Source: Sphingomonas paeninsulae (GTDB lineage Bacteria; Pseudomonadota; Alphaproteobacteria; Sphingomonadales; Sphingomonadaceae). Taken from it: a stretch of 64,000 bases of DNA. The position numbers were made by a program, and so were the translations under genes. How positions within the stretch are numbered: the first letter of the stretch is position 1; every line of letters begins with the position of its first letter. Positions 28,347 through 37,418 of this stretch are shown piece after piece. The notes below the pieces were generated by a model. That model searched no databases, had not been told where the DNA came from, and was given only the letters and a program-made list of their open reading frames with translations. The stretch lies in NCBI RefSeq assembly GCF_003660165.1, contig NZ_CP032829.1:2679001-2743000 (forward strand). Direction: 5' to 3'.

Positions 28347-29264
28347 TTATTCGGGCAGAAAGTCCGGCACGGATAAATAACGCTCGCCGGTGTCGTAATT
28401 GAAGCCGAGCACGCGCGCGTCCGGTGCCAGATCAGGTAGTTTCTGAGCGATGGCGGCAAGCGTTGCGCCCGATGAAATTCCGACCAGTAAACCTTCTTCG
28501 GCGGCCGAGCGTTTTGCCATCGTTTTGGCATCGACAGGATCGACCTTGATTACGCCATCCAGCAATTGAGTGTGCAGATTCGCGGGTATGAAGCCTGCAC
28601 CGATACCCTGAATCGGGTGGGGACCGGGCTGGCCGCCGGAAATCACTGGCGACAGGGTGGGTTCAACCGCGAATACTTTCAAACCGGGCCATTTGGCTTT
28701 CAGAACCTGTGCGACGCCGGTGATGTGGCCGCCGGTTCCGACGCCGGTAACGATAGCGTCCAGTGGCGTATCGGCGAAGTCGTGGAGTATCTCAATTGCC
28801 GTGGTTCGCGCGTGAATGTCGATATTGGCCGGGTTTTCGAACTGCTGTGGCATCCATGCTCCGGGCGTGGACGCAACAATCTCCAGCCCGCGCTCGATCG
28901 CACCCTTCATGCCCTTTTCCCGCGGCGTCAGGTCGAAAGTCGCGCCATAGGCTAGCATCAAGCGGCGGCGTTCGACCGACATCGATTCCGGCATTACCAG
29001 AATGAGTTTATAGCCTTTTACCGCAGCGACCATCGCGAGGCCGATACCGGTGTTGCCGCTGGTCGGTTCGACAATTGTGCCACCGGGCTTCAGCGCGCCG
29101 TATCGCTCGGCATCGTCGATCATGGCAAGCGCGATACGGTCCTTGATCGAGCCGCCAGGATTCGACCGTTCGGATTTTATCCAGACTTCGTTGTTGGGGA
29201 AGATGCGGCCGACGCGAATGTGCGGCGTGTTGCCGATGGTGTCGAGGACAGAGGCGGCTTTCAT
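28347..29264 (-). CDS. cysK: Cysteine synthase A (O-acetylserine sulfhydrylase)
   Basis: A 305-residue PLP enzyme forming cysteine from O-acetylserine and sulfide. The PLP lysine is K41 in [24 protein letters not shown] binds the substrate carboxyl; [13 protein letters not shown] binds the PLP phosphate; [10 protein letters not shown] follows. The stop is 20 bp from the convergent lolD stop. The start region overlaps the upstream MFS gene by 4 bp, so cysK, the transporter and the hydrolase form one minus-strand unit. Confidence 0.95.
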   Translation of the reverse strand: MKAASVLDTIGNTPHIRVGRIFPNNEVWIKSERSNPGGSIKDRIALAMIDDAERYGALKPGGTIVEPTSGNTGIGLAMVAAVKGYKLILVMPESMSVERRRLMLAYGATFDLTPREKGMKGAIERGLEIVASTPGAWMPQQFENPANIDIHARTTAIEILHDFADTPLDAIVTGVGTGGHITGVAQVLKAKWPGLKVFAVEPTLSPVISGGQPGPHPIQGIGAGFIPANLHTQLLDGVIKVDPVDAKTMAKRSAAEEGLLVGISSGATLAAIAQKLPDLAPDARVLGFNYDTGERYLSVPDFLPE

Positions 29265-30565
29265 GCTGGTTTCTCCTGCAAGACGGCATTGGCAAGGGCA
29301 GTTTCGGGTGGGTCGAATGTACGCGCGTTTTTAAGCTGCGGAAACAGTCGAACCCATAGTAATGTGATCGCGATTGCGCCGATACCGCCGCCGACAACCG
29401 CGATAACGGGACCGATCAATGCGGCGAGGAAACCGGATTCTGCTTCGCCCAACTCATTCGACCCGGAAACGAACAATGTGGAAACCGCACCGACCCGACC
29501 GCGCATTTCATCCGGCGTGTAAAGTTGTATCAGCGACTGGCGGACATATACCGACAGCATATCGGCTGATCCCAGCACCGTCAGCGCCAACAACGAAAGC
29601 GGCATCCAGCGAGACAAGCCGAACACAATAGTTGCCGCACCGAACACCGCGACCGCCGCCAGCATCTTTACGCCGACGTTGGTTTTCAGTGGACGGAAAG
29701 CGAAATATAGCGCGGTGACCGCTGCGCCCAAAGCAGGGGCGGCGCGTAAATCACCCAGACCCTGTGGCCCGGCATGAAGAATATCGCGGGCATAAACCGG
29801 TAGCATTGCCGTCGCGCCACCCAGCAAAACGGCGAACAGATCGAGCGAAATCGCACCCAGCACGAGCCGGTTTTGCCGCACATAACGTAGACCGTCGATC
29901 ATCTGCACCCAGGGCGGCGCGGCCGACATCGGCGGGCGGGGCACAGGCCGAACCATCATCAGGCACAGGAAGGCGACCCCGAACAGGGCCGCGCTTACAG
30001 TATAGGGCAGGCCGTGCCCCGATGCGTACAGGTAGCCGCCGATCGCTGGCCCGAGAATCGAGCCGCCCTGCCATGCAATCGATGAAAGCGCGATTGCGCT
30101 TGGCAGGATTGCTTTAGGCACAAGATTTGGAGCGAGTGCGGACAGGGCAGGGCTGGCAAACGCCCGCGCAACGCCCAGCAATGCCGCGATGGAGAAAAGC
30201 CACGGCAAACTGATCGCGCCAGTTGCGGTAAGATAGGCAAGCGCTGTCGCACAACCGGCTTCGAGAGCCAGTGCCCCGCGCGCAATCCAGCGACGATCGA
30301 TGCGGTCGGCTATCCAACCAACGACAAGCGTCAGCAAAGCCAGCGGCAGGAATTGTGCAACCCCGATCATACCGAGCTGAAATGCCGCGTCTTTCAATGA
30401 CATATGCAGGGTGCCGCGCGCAATATCGTAAACCTGATAGCCGATAATAACGACCATCGACGTCTGCGCGAGCGTCGTGGTCAGCCGGGCGATCCAGAAA
30501 TAACGAAAATCGCGGATACGAAGGGGGGAGGCGGTTGAATTCACCACCTCCCTTTGAACTGTCAA
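29261..30565 (-). CDS. Major facilitator superfamily exporter (EntS-like)
   Basis: A 434-residue inner-membrane protein with about 12 hydrophobic helices. The N-terminal [28 protein letters not shown] and the [19 protein letters not shown] loop (the MFS A-motif with D-R-x-D-R-R) resemble EntS-type efflux carriers. It overlaps cysK downstream and the alpha/beta hydrolase upstream by 4 bp each. Substrate is unknown; siderophore export, as in EntS, is not supported by neighbouring genes. Confidence 0.85.
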   Translation of the reverse strand: MTVQREVVNSTASPLRIRDFRYFWIARLTTTLAQTSMVVIIGYQVYDIARGTLHMSLKDAAFQLGMIGVAQFLPLALLTLVVGWIADRIDRRWIARGALALEAGCATALAYLTATGAISLPWLFSIAALLGVARAFASPALSALAPNLVPKAILPSAIALSSIAWQGGSILGPAIGGYLYASGHGLPYTVSAALFGVAFLCLMMVRPVPRPPMSAAPPWVQMIDGLRYVRQNRLVLGAISLDLFAVLLGGATAMLPVYARDILHAGPQGLGDLRAAPALGAAVTALYFAFRPLKTNVGVKMLAAVAVFGAATIVFGLSRWMPLSLLALTVLGSADMLSVYVRQSLIQLYTPDEMRGRVGAVSTLFVSGSNELGEAESGFLAALIGPVIAVVGGGIGAIAITLLWVRLFPQLKNARTFDPPETALANAVLQEKPA

Positions 30566-31461
30566 ATCGTTGGCTGCAATCCGCCGAGCATCGGATCGAT
30601 GGCTGCGGCGCGGCGAATATCTTGTTCCTCTGATAGCTGACCTCCTCGCAGGAAGTCGGTGAGGTCACGAATCACCTCATCCTTGTGCGTCGCCAACGTT
30701 GCGTGAGGCGCTCCGTTATACTCGATAAGCCGGGCATGCGGGATGAGGCGAGCGGCTTCGCGCGCACTGCCATCGATAGAGACGACATGATCGCCAGTGC
30801 CGTGCAGAATAAGAGTTGGTACAGTAAACGCCGCAGTATCGGCCCTGAAATCGGTTGCCGCGAATGCGCGGACGCACGCGAGGGTCGGGGAGAGACCAGC
30901 CTGCATTGCCCAGATGAAAAAGGTGTCGAGGACGGCCTGACTGACGGGTTTACTCATGATTCCAACGCCGCAGAACGTCTTGGCAAAGCTCTGCATGAAG
31001 TCGCCGCGATCTTTGCGGATTCCATCCAGCATCCCGTCGAAAACCGACTGGTCGGTGCCTTTCGGATTGTCGGCGGTCTTCAACATAAAGGGGACGACAG
31101 ACGATATCAGAACGGCGTGCGAAATGTTGGACCCGCCATGTTTGCCGAGGTAGCGTGCGACTTCGCCGCCGCCCATCGAGAAGCCGACGAGAGCAGCATT
31201 TTTGGATTCGGTTTTCTCTATTACCGTGGCGAGGTCATCAGCGAGTGTGTCGTACTCATAGCCGCCGACCGGCTGATCCGATCGCCCGAAACCGCGACGG
31301 TCATATGCGATCGCGTGAAACCCGGCTTCAGCCAGTCCGAAGCCAATGTCATCCCAACTATCGGCGTTCAGCGGCCAACCGTGGATGAGGATAACCGGTG
31401 GCCCCGCGCCCCATTCCTTGACGTAAAGCCGAGTATTATCGCTGGTCGTCACATAAGGCAT
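30562..31461 (-). CDS. Alpha/beta hydrolase, non-heme chloroperoxidase-like
   Basis: A 299-residue hydrolase. The oxyanion region is LIHGWPLNADSW, the nucleophile Ser95 is in GFSMGGGE, the acid Asp in HGTGDHVV and the His in NGAPHATLATH. This set and spacing fit the cofactor-free chloroperoxidase/esterase group. The C-terminal 27 residues (after DFLRGGQ) extend beyond the usual fold. No signal peptide is seen, so it is probably cytoplasmic. The natural substrate is unknown. It begins the unit running into the MFS gene and cysK. Confidence 0.88.
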   Translation of the reverse strand: MPYVTTSDNTRLYVKEWGAGPPVILIHGWPLNADSWDDIGFGLAEAGFHAIAYDRRGFGRSDQPVGGYEYDTLADDLATVIEKTESKNAALVGFSMGGGEVARYLGKHGGSNISHAVLISSVVPFMLKTADNPKGTDQSVFDGMLDGIRKDRGDFMQSFAKTFCGVGIMSKPVSQAVLDTFFIWAMQAGLSPTLACVRAFAATDFRADTAAFTVPTLILHGTGDHVVSIDGSAREAARLIPHARLIEYNGAPHATLATHKDEVIRDLTDFLRGGQLSEEQDIRRAAAIDPMLGGLQPTI

Positions 31462-31534
31462 CGCAGCACTCCTGAAGGTTAAAAATCACTAACGAACAGG
31501 ATTGGAATGGGTTGCCGCCGATTATGAAGCCCGG

Positions 31535-33808
31535 TCAGCTTGGACTTATGAAGCTGTCCAAGACGCGCTTGCGCCCGGCCACTTCGAAGTCGATCTCAAG
31601 CTTGTTGCCCTCGATCTCTGCGATCAGGCCATAGCCGAATTTGGTGTGGAACACGCGCATTCCGACCGACACATCGCCGCGGCCTTTGTTGCCGAGGCTG
31701 ACAGCAGAACCGCGCGCCTCGACAATACGGGTAGGCGATACCGAGAACCCGCCGGCATTCGCGCGTTGCCAGCCGGGGCCGCGTCCGGTTCCGCGTGCGA
31801 CATTGGCAAACGGGTCGGTGCGGTCGGACCAATTTGCCTGCCACAACGATGCGCCGCCACTCATTGTAGTTTCGGAATCAACGTTGGCATCCGGGAGTTC
31901 ACCAACGAAACGGCTTGGGATGCTGGATGTCCACTGGCCGTAGATGCGGCGATTGGCAGCGTGGAGGATGGTCGCGGACCGCCGTGCGCGAGTGATCGCG
32001 ACATAGGCGAGGCGGCGTTCCTCCTCCAGACTGGCGAGGCCGCCTTCGTCGAGCGCGCGCTGCGATGGGAAAACGCCTTCTTCCCAGCCGACGAGGAACA
32101 CTTTTTCGTATTCCAGCCCCTTTGCGGCGTGAATTGTCATTATGGTGACTTTTTCGGTATCCCGCTGTGCGTCATTATCCATGACCAGTGACACATGTTC
32201 GAGGAACGCGCCGAGGTTTTCATACTCCTCCATCGCGCGGACGAGTTCGGCCATATTCTCCAGACGACCAGCAGCTTCGGCTGATCGGTCGGCTTGTAGC
32301 ATTGCTGTGTAGCCGCTTTCGTCGAAGACCTGACGGGCGAGGTCGGGATGCGACATTGACCCCGCCATGTCGCGCCAGCGAGCGATATCGCCGACCAGAT
32401 TGCCAAGCGCACGACGGGCCTGCGGAGTCAGTTCATCGGTGTCGAGGATCATCGCCGCGGCGGTCGACAAGGGCACGTAGGCTGCACGGGCTAGTTGCTG
32501 GACCTTTGCCACGGCTTTGTCGCCCAGCCCGCGTTTGGGGACGTTGACGATGCGTTCAAGGGCGAGGTCATCGCTTGGTTGATTGACGAGTCGCAGATAG
32601 GCGAGGGCATCGCGGATTTCGGCGCGCTCGTAGAATCGGAATCCGCCGACGATTTTATAGGGCAGGCCGATAGCGATAAATCGATCCTCGAACTCACGCG
32701 TCTGGAACTGCGCGCGGACGAGGATCGCTATGGTGTCGAGACTGTTCCCTGCGCGCTGCCAACTGTCGACCTCATCCCCGACACGGCGGGCTTCTTCGGG
32801 ACCGTCCCACACGCCGATGACCTGAACCTTGTCTCCATCGGGTAATTCGGTGAACAACGTCTTGCCGAGGCGTCCGCTATTATTAGCAATCACCCCGGAG
32901 GCCGCAGCAAGGATATGCGGCGTCGACCGGTAATTCTGTTCCAGTCGGATAACCTTCGCGCCGGGGAAATCCTTTTCGAACTTCAGGATATTTTCAACCT
33001 GAGCGCCACGCCACGAGTAAATCGACTGGTCGTCATCGCCGACGCAGCAAATGTTCTTGCGGGTCTGGGCAAGTAAACGGAGCCAGAGATATTGGCTCGA
33101 ATTGGTGTCCTGATACTCGTCAACCATGATGTAGCGAAAGCGGTTCTGGTAGTTTTCGAGAACGTCGCGATTGCCCTTCAGAATCGTCAGGACGTGGAGC
33201 AGCAAGTCGCCGAAATCGCAGGCGTTGAGAGCGAGCAGCCTTGCCTGATATTGCGCATATAATTCCCCGCCGCGCCCATTTGCGAACCGTTCGGATTCAC
33301 CCGCGTCGATGTCCCTGGGGAGCAGCCCTTTGTTCTTCCACTGATCGATTAGCCCGGCGAGTGCCCGCGCGGTCCAGCGTTTTTCATCGAGTTCCGCAGC
33401 CCGGATCAACTGCTTTATCACGCGTAATTGATCGTCGGTATCGAGGATCGTGAAGTTTGATTGCAGCCCAACCAGTTCGGCATGGCGACGCAACATCTTT
33501 GCGGCGATGGCGTGAAACGTACCGAGCCACGGCATCCCCTCGACCGTATCTCCGACCAGTCGCCCGACACGTTCGCGCATTTCGCGGGCGGCCTTGTTGG
33601 TGAAAGTGACGCTCAGGATTTCGGAAGGATAGGCTTTGCGCGTGTGAAGCAGATGCGCGAGCCGCGCAGTCAGGGCGGCGGTCTTGCCGGTGCCTGCACC
33701 CGCGAGAACAAGCACTGGCCCATCGGTCGTCAGCACAGCTTCACGTTGCGGGGCATTCAGTCCCCGCAGATACGGCGGGTCTTGTTCGGTTGGCGCGGGC
33801 AGGGACAT
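31535..33808 (-). CDS. uvrD: UvrD/PcrA-type 3'-5' DNA helicase
   Basis: A 757-residue superfamily 1A helicase used in nucleotide excision and mismatch repair. Motif I is GAGTGKTA (residues 37-44), motif Ia LSVTFTNKAAREM, motif II YIMVDEYQDTN, motif III VGDDDQSIYSWRGA, motif IV LEQNYRST, motif V TIHAAKGLEYEKVFLVG and motif VI YVAITRARR. A C-terminal tail ends in a domain typical of PcrA (GMRVFHTKFGYGLIAEIEGNKLEIDFE). ATG 33808 was chosen; the upstream part would overlap an exact LexA box that lies 4 bp before this start, pointing to SOS control. Confidence 0.97.
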   Translation of the reverse strand: MSLPAPTEQDPPYLRGLNAPQREAVLTTDGPVLVLAGAGTGKTAALTARLAHLLHTRKAYPSEILSVTFTNKAAREMRERVGRLVGDTVEGMPWLGTFHAIAAKMLRRHAELVGLQSNFTILDTDDQLRVIKQLIRAAELDEKRWTARALAGLIDQWKNKGLLPRDIDAGESERFANGRGGELYAQYQARLLALNACDFGDLLLHVLTILKGNRDVLENYQNRFRYIMVDEYQDTNSSQYLWLRLLAQTRKNICCVGDDDQSIYSWRGAQVENILKFEKDFPGAKVIRLEQNYRSTPHILAAASGVIANNSGRLGKTLFTELPDGDKVQVIGVWDGPEEARRVGDEVDSWQRAGNSLDTIAILVRAQFQTREFEDRFIAIGLPYKIVGGFRFYERAEIRDALAYLRLVNQPSDDLALERIVNVPKRGLGDKAVAKVQQLARAAYVPLSTAAAMILDTDELTPQARRALGNLVGDIARWRDMAGSMSHPDLARQVFDESGYTAMLQADRSAEAAGRLENMAELVRAMEEYENLGAFLEHVSLVMDNDAQRDTEKVTIMTIHAAKGLEYEKVFLVGWEEGVFPSQRALDEGGLASLEEERRLAYVAITRARRSATILHAANRRIYGQWTSSIPSRFVGELPDANVDSETTMSGGASLWQANWSDRTDPFANVARGTGRGPGWQRANAGGFSVSPTRIVEARGSAVSLGNKGRGDVSVGMRVFHTKFGYGLIAEIEGNKLEIDFEVAGRKRVLDSFISPS

Positions 33809-33812
33809 TGGT

Positions 33813-33827
33813 GAACAAGTAGGGAAC
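33813..33827 (-). promoter_or_regulatory. LexA (SOS) box of uvrD
   Basis: On the minus strand the sequence is GTTC-CCTACTT-GTTC, an exact GTTC-N7-GTTC alphaproteobacterial LexA site ending 4 bp before the uvrD ATG. LexA bound here would cover the ribosome-binding region, or the promoter just upstream. Confidence 0.8.
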
Positions 33828-33875
33828 GGCGCGCGCTGGGGCAAGGTGCTTTAGGGCAACTCTCGAACACCCCTG

Positions 33876-33957
33876 CTTCTGTGAGCTTGTCGAAGGGTTG
33901 CCTTTCTCCTTCGGCTAAGATCAAGGAGGGCAGCCCCTCGACAAGCTCAGAGAAGCG
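33876..33957. repeat. Inverted dispersed repeat between uvrD and the MHS transporter
   Basis: Two arms, CTTCTGTGAGCTTGTCGAAG (33876 onward) and the complement of CTTCTCTGAGCTTGTCGAGG (ending near 33957), face each other across about 40 bp and continue with similarity into the loop side. The core matches the CTTCGACAAGCTCAG repeat seen elsewhere in the window. It could form a long hairpin between the divergent genes. Confidence 0.8.
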
Positions 33958-33983
33958 GAGAAATAGTTAGTGGACCGACAACA

Positions 33984-35249
33984 ATGAGTTCAGCGAAGCG
34001 GGTACTCGGCGCGAGCCTGATCGGGACGGCGGTCGAGTTTTACGATTTCTATATCTACGCCACCGCCGCCAGCCTGATTATCGGGCCGCTGTTCGTTCCG
34101 TCCACCTCCAGTTCGGCCCAATTGCTGCTGGCTTATGCCAGTTTCGGCGTTGCGTTCGTGGCGCGACCGGTGGGGGCGGTCGTATTCGGCCATTATGGCG
34201 ATCGGATCGGGCGCAAGACCACTTTGGTCGCATCGTTGCTGATTATGGGCGGATCGACGATGGCGATCGGATTGTTGCCCAGTTACGCAACGCTGGGCTG
34301 GGTCGCGCCGCTGATCCTGTGTTTGCTGCGCTTTGGACAGGGCTTCGGCCTGGGTGGCGAGTGGGGCGGAGCAGCTTTGCTGGCGGTTGAGAACGCGCCA
34401 CCGGGGTGGCGTGCCCGTTACGGAATGTTCCCGCAATTGGGCGCTCCGGTTGGGTTTATCGCGGCGAATGGGCTGTTTCTGTTGCTGGGGCTGTTCCTAA
34501 ACCCCGATCAATTTCGCGAATGGGGCTGGCGACTGCCGTTTCTGGCGAGCGCCTTGCTGGTCGCGGTCGGACTTTGGGTGCGGTTGAAACTGACCGAAAC
34601 GCCCGAGTTCAAGGAATCATTGGCGAAAGCTCCGCCGCCGACAGTGCCCATTGCGGAGGCTTTTCGGTCGCATTGGGGCGCGATCCTTGGTGGGACTTTC
34701 GGGGTTGTGGCGTGTTTTGCGATCTTCTACATCGCGACGGCCTTTGCGCTTGGCTATGGCACGACGACGCTGGGTTACACGCGTAATCAGTTCTTGCAGA
34801 TGCAACTTGGCGCTATCCTGTTCATGGCGGTCGGCATTTTGTTGAGCGGGTGGCTGGCCGACCGATATACTCCGGCGCGCGTGCTGACCGGTGGGTGTGT
34901 CGGCACCATAGCGACGGGGCTGTTGCTGCCGGTGATGCTGGGCAGTGGATCGGGGTTTCTGGTCTTTGCTTTTCTGGCGTTGGCGCTGTTGATGATGGGG
35001 TTTGTGTACGGGCCGCTGGGCGCATGGTTGCCCGATCTGTTTCCGGCGCGGGTGCGCTATACCGGCGTGTCGATTGCCTTCAATGTCGGTGGCATGATCG
35101 GGGGCGGATTAACGCCGTTTGTCGCGCAATCTCTTGCGATTGAGAGCGGGCTTGGCGGGGTTGGGCTCTATCTGGCTGGGGCTGGGGCCGCGAGTTTGGT
35201 TGCGTTGGTGATGCTAAAGGCTGGCAAACCCGGAACGCTGAAAGAGTAG
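33984..35249 (+). CDS. MFS transporter, metabolite:H+ symporter (MHS) family
   Basis: A 421-residue inner-membrane protein with 12 helices. The start SLIGTAVEFYDFYIYATAAS and the loop GHYGDRIGRKTTLVASLLIMG are diagnostic of the MHS family (ShiA, ProP, KgtP relatives), as is GEWGGAALLAVENAP. Substrates in this family are organic acids, betaines or shikimate; the individual substrate cannot be inferred. It is transcribed divergently from uvrD, with no partner genes. Confidence 0.9.
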   Translation: MSSAKRVLGASLIGTAVEFYDFYIYATAASLIIGPLFVPSTSSSAQLLLAYASFGVAFVARPVGAVVFGHYGDRIGRKTTLVASLLIMGGSTMAIGLLPSYATLGWVAPLILCLLRFGQGFGLGGEWGGAALLAVENAPPGWRARYGMFPQLGAPVGFIAANGLFLLLGLFLNPDQFREWGWRLPFLASALLVAVGLWVRLKLTETPEFKESLAKAPPPTVPIAEAFRSHWGAILGGTFGVVACFAIFYIATAFALGYGTTTLGYTRNQFLQMQLGAILFMAVGILLSGWLADRYTPARVLTGGCVGTIATGLLLPVMLGSGSGFLVFAFLALALLMMGFVYGPLGAWLPDLFPARVRYTGVSIAFNVGGMIGGGLTPFVAQSLAIESGLGGVGLYLAGAGAASLVALVMLKAGKPGTLKE

Positions 35250-35264
35250 GGGGGAGAGATACAA

Positions 35265-35294
35265 GTGTCTGCTATTGGGGGGAAAGCTGCCATT
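35265..35294. repeat. Islet repeat, copy 1 (TGTCTGC..GGAAAGCTGCCATT)
   Basis: The first of four related approximately 30-bp sequences with consensus near TGTCNGCNATTGGNNGGAA followed by AGCNGNCATT. It overlaps the apparent start of the small membrane gene. Confidence 0.6.
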
Positions 35295-35504
35295 GCTTTG
35301 CTTGCCGACAGGATGCAGGGCCTTATGAGGCGTGTTCAAAAGCATCTATTTTACTGCACGGTTCTTACCATGTTTTTTTTAGGCTCACTTGGCGCTATTT
35401 TTCAGGATGACGCTTCTGCCAAAGTGATAGCGGGCGTTTGCGCGTCAGCCCTGTTTGTAATGGCGATGCTGCTTTATTGGCGGGAACATCCACGCCTATC
35501 GTGA
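35265..35504 (+). CDS. Small hypothetical membrane protein
   Basis: A 79-residue frame from GTG 35265; GGGGAGAG lies about 8 nt upstream. Two hydrophobic stretches (FYCTVLTMFFLGSLGAIF and VIAGVCASALFVMAMLLYW) suggest a two-pass membrane protein. The first 10 codons (SAIGGKAAI) are encoded by a copy of the 30-bp repeat found three more times in this islet, so the true start may be a later codon such as ATG 35312 or ATG 35325. No family is recognised. Confidence 0.45.
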   Translation: MSAIGGKAAIALLADRMQGLMRRVQKHLFYCTVLTMFFLGSLGAIFQDDASAKVIAGVCASALFVMAMLLYWREHPRLS

Positions 35505-35532
35505 TGTCGGCAAATGGTGGAAAGCTGGCGTT
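35503..35532. repeat. Islet repeat, copy 2
   Basis: ATGTCGGCAAATGGTGGAAA then GCTGGCGTT, between the small membrane gene and the secreted-protein gene, touching the stop codon of the latter. Confidence 0.6.
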
Positions 35533-35902
35533 AGTCCACGCAAATAGCCAAATTGGCCTTACTGCGACTGACGGTTAGCCTGCAACCGAATGGACCTTCA
35601 TTTGTAGGAGCACAAATACCTGCTGCCTTCTTACCATACTGCGGCATAAGTCCATTTCCATCCTTAACAGCTTCGCACTGTCCGGCCTCGCACTGTGCAC
35701 CGTCTACACAATGCTTGCCTGCATCCTTCATCTTCCGGACACATATTTCGTTGCGAAGCATGCCAACTACTCCAAGTCGCCCGCTCGTAGCCACACAAGA
35801 GGCTTTCTCAGCAGCGGTCATCCGGGTTTGCGCTGCCATGGGTACCGTTGCAAAAAGTCCGACAGCTAAAAACAGAATGTTCATAGAGGACTTGTAATTC
35901 AT
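35531..35902 (-). CDS. Small secreted cysteine-containing hypothetical protein
   Basis: A 123-residue protein with a signal peptide (ILFLAVGLFATVPMAAQ; cleavage probably after MAA or MAAQ). The mature part has eight cysteines, including HCVDGAQCEAGQCEAV, a spacing suggestive of disulfide knots, and a CRLTV..ICVD tail. ATG 35902 or 35884 can start it. Probably periplasmic or exported. No family is recognised, and composition is less GC-rich than the neighbouring housekeeping genes. It lies in the repeat-bounded islet. Confidence 0.65.
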   Translation of the reverse strand: MNYKSSMNILFLAVGLFATVPMAAQTRMTAAEKASCVATSGRLGVVGMLRNEICVRKMKDAGKHCVDGAQCEAGQCEAVKDGNGLMPQYGKKAAGICAPTNEGPFGCRLTVSRSKANLAICVD

Positions 35903-35989
35903 AGCTGCACACTACCGTGCATCTCAGCGGCAGCAATAGGGCGCGAGCCGCCTGACGGATATCACCCGTTTGTGGTCACCGGTGGACGG

Positions 35990-36014
35990 CAAAGTCTGGT
36001 GGGAAGCAGACGTT
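35990..36014. repeat. Islet repeat, copy 3 (partial)
   Basis: TGGTGGGAAGCAGACGTT matches the right half of copy 2 (TGGTGGAAAGCTGGCGTT) at 15 of 18 positions. It lies just before the hypothetical gene end at 36030. Confidence 0.45.
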
Positions 36015-36029
36015 CGCCAATGACGTAGT

Positions 36030-36674
36030 TTATCGCTTTATTGGGTGCCAAGTCCGGTTAAAGCGGGCGAGCTGCGGCGTATTTGGACGAATAGCATCAA
36101 AGACGACCGCGCCGACCTCTCCGTAGAAGGGGGGATTGTTTCCCACGCCAGATGTCACGCTTCCACCCTTCACGCGTTCGAAGACAATACCCGTCCCATC
36201 CATCGCCCCGTAAATCGCGCCTTTCCAAGAAGAGGCTAGAGTATCCAGCTTAGAAATAAGCTTCATGTACGAAGAAGAAGACAGCGTGATCCTCACAGAT
36301 TGCAGAGACACGTCTTTCCCAGATATTGGTTTAATGACCATCAGGCCTTCCGCGCCTTCTGGCGTGCGATGAAGCGAAATCGCAAAGTTTGTATCGCCAA
36401 ATGAAGGCATCACGACGAGTCGAAAGCCATCGGGTGCAAGTGCAGAAATCGGTGGTAGCTGATTTAACAAATCAATCTCTGATCGATCATAATAGGGGTT
36501 CTTCAATCGGTTCAACGCCGGGCCTTGCTGCATAAGTGTCGTTTCGCGGAGAGCATCTCGCCTTTTCAATTCAGCCAAGCCGAAATAGCCTACGAAAAGC
36601 ATCTGTAGGCCAACGACAGCGGTACTGAAGTAACCAAACCAGTGAAGATATTTGAGCCTAAACCAATGCGTCAT
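36030..36674 (-). CDS. Hypothetical protein with one N-terminal membrane helix
   Basis: A 214-residue protein. The first 35 residues hold a single hydrophobic helix (LHWFGYFSTAVVGLQMLFVGYFGLAEL), followed by a soluble domain likely to face the periplasm or outside. Phrases such as MDGTGIVFERVKGG suggest a beta-rich fold, but no family is recognised. It is isolated within the islet, without operon partners. Composition differs mildly from its neighbours, which is consistent with accessory status. Confidence 0.6.
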   Translation of the reverse strand: MTHWFRLKYLHWFGYFSTAVVGLQMLFVGYFGLAELKRRDALRETTLMQQGPALNRLKNPYYDRSEIDLLNQLPPISALAPDGFRLVVMPSFGDTNFAISLHRTPEGAEGLMVIKPISGKDVSLQSVRITLSSSSYMKLISKLDTLASSWKGAIYGAMDGTGIVFERVKGGSVTSGVGNNPPFYGEVGAVVFDAIRPNTPQLARFNRTWHPIKR

Positions 36675-36697
36675 AACTCCCGACTACCATACCTTGA

Positions 36698-36727
36698 GAT
36701 GTCCGCAATTGGGCGGAAGCGGGCATT
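36698..36727. repeat. Islet repeat, copy 4
   Basis: ATGTCCGCAATTGGGCGGAA then GCGGGCATT, between the hypothetical gene and rsmD. It is the copy closest to the form of this repeat I associate with sphingomonad intergenic regions. Confidence 0.6.
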
Positions 36728-36764
36728 TACTACCGTTTACTCAACTCAAATATCCGTCCTCACA

Positions 36765-37418
36765 CTAGCGTGCCCGCAATAGCGTAATCTTCGCCTTGCC
36801 ATGCACTCGTTCCACTTCGACATCATAGCCTTCGACCGTGACGGTTTCTTTCTTCATCGTTTCGACACTGGCTAGGGCACCGGGGGCGATCCAACCGAGG
36901 CGCAGGAGGCGTTCGAGAGCGACTATGCCTGCGCCGCTTTCGTAAGGCGGGTCGAGAAGGATCAGGTCGTAGGGCACCGCTGCCGGCCCGAGCGCCATTA
37001 CGGATTGCGCACGGATTTCGGTTTTCGGTCTGGTGGGCGGGATTGGCTTGGCTTCGCTTTCTTCACTTGCGGTCGTCGAAAGCGTGACTTGCGGCAGAAT
37101 GCGCGATGGCGCGCGCGAGAAGGAGTTAGGCCTGGAGTCATCGCCCATCATCTTGACGATGTTGGTTTTCAGCGCGCTGATTGCATCTCCATCCTGTTCG
37201 ACGAAGGTGCAGCTTGCCGCGCCGCGCGACAGGGCTTCCAGCCCAAGCGCACCGGAACCCGCGAACAGGTCGAGCACGCGTAGCCCTTCGAAACTGCCGA
37301 GGCGGCTGACCAGCATGGAGAACAGCGCTTCACGTGTGCGGTCGGCGGTGGGACGGGTGGTGTCGCCTTTTGGAGCGATCAGGGGGCGGCCGCGATAGAT
37401 GCCGGAGATGATGCGCAT
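36765..37418 (-). CDS. rsmD: 16S rRNA (guanine966-N2)-methyltransferase RsmD, with an internal insertion
   Basis: A 217-residue SAM methyltransferase that modifies G966 of 16S rRNA. Start MRIISGIYRGRPLIAPKG, SAM motif LDLFAGSGALGLEALSRGA and catalytic motif ILLDPPYESG are all typical. Between the NIVKMMGDD helix and IRAQSVMALG lies about 35-40 extra residues rich in Ser, Pro and charged residues (roughly residues 95-132). Family members are around 180 residues, so this is an insertion rather than a conserved domain. It abuts rluB directly upstream. Confidence 0.92.
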   Translation of the reverse strand: MRIISGIYRGRPLIAPKGDTTRPTADRTREALFSMLVSRLGSFEGLRVLDLFAGSGALGLEALSRGAASCTFVEQDGDAISALKTNIVKMMGDDSRPNSFSRAPSRILPQVTLSTTASEESEAKPIPPTRPKTEIRAQSVMALGPAAVPYDLILLDPPYESGAGIVALERLLRLGWIAPGALASVETMKKETVTVEGYDVEVERVHGKAKITLLRAR

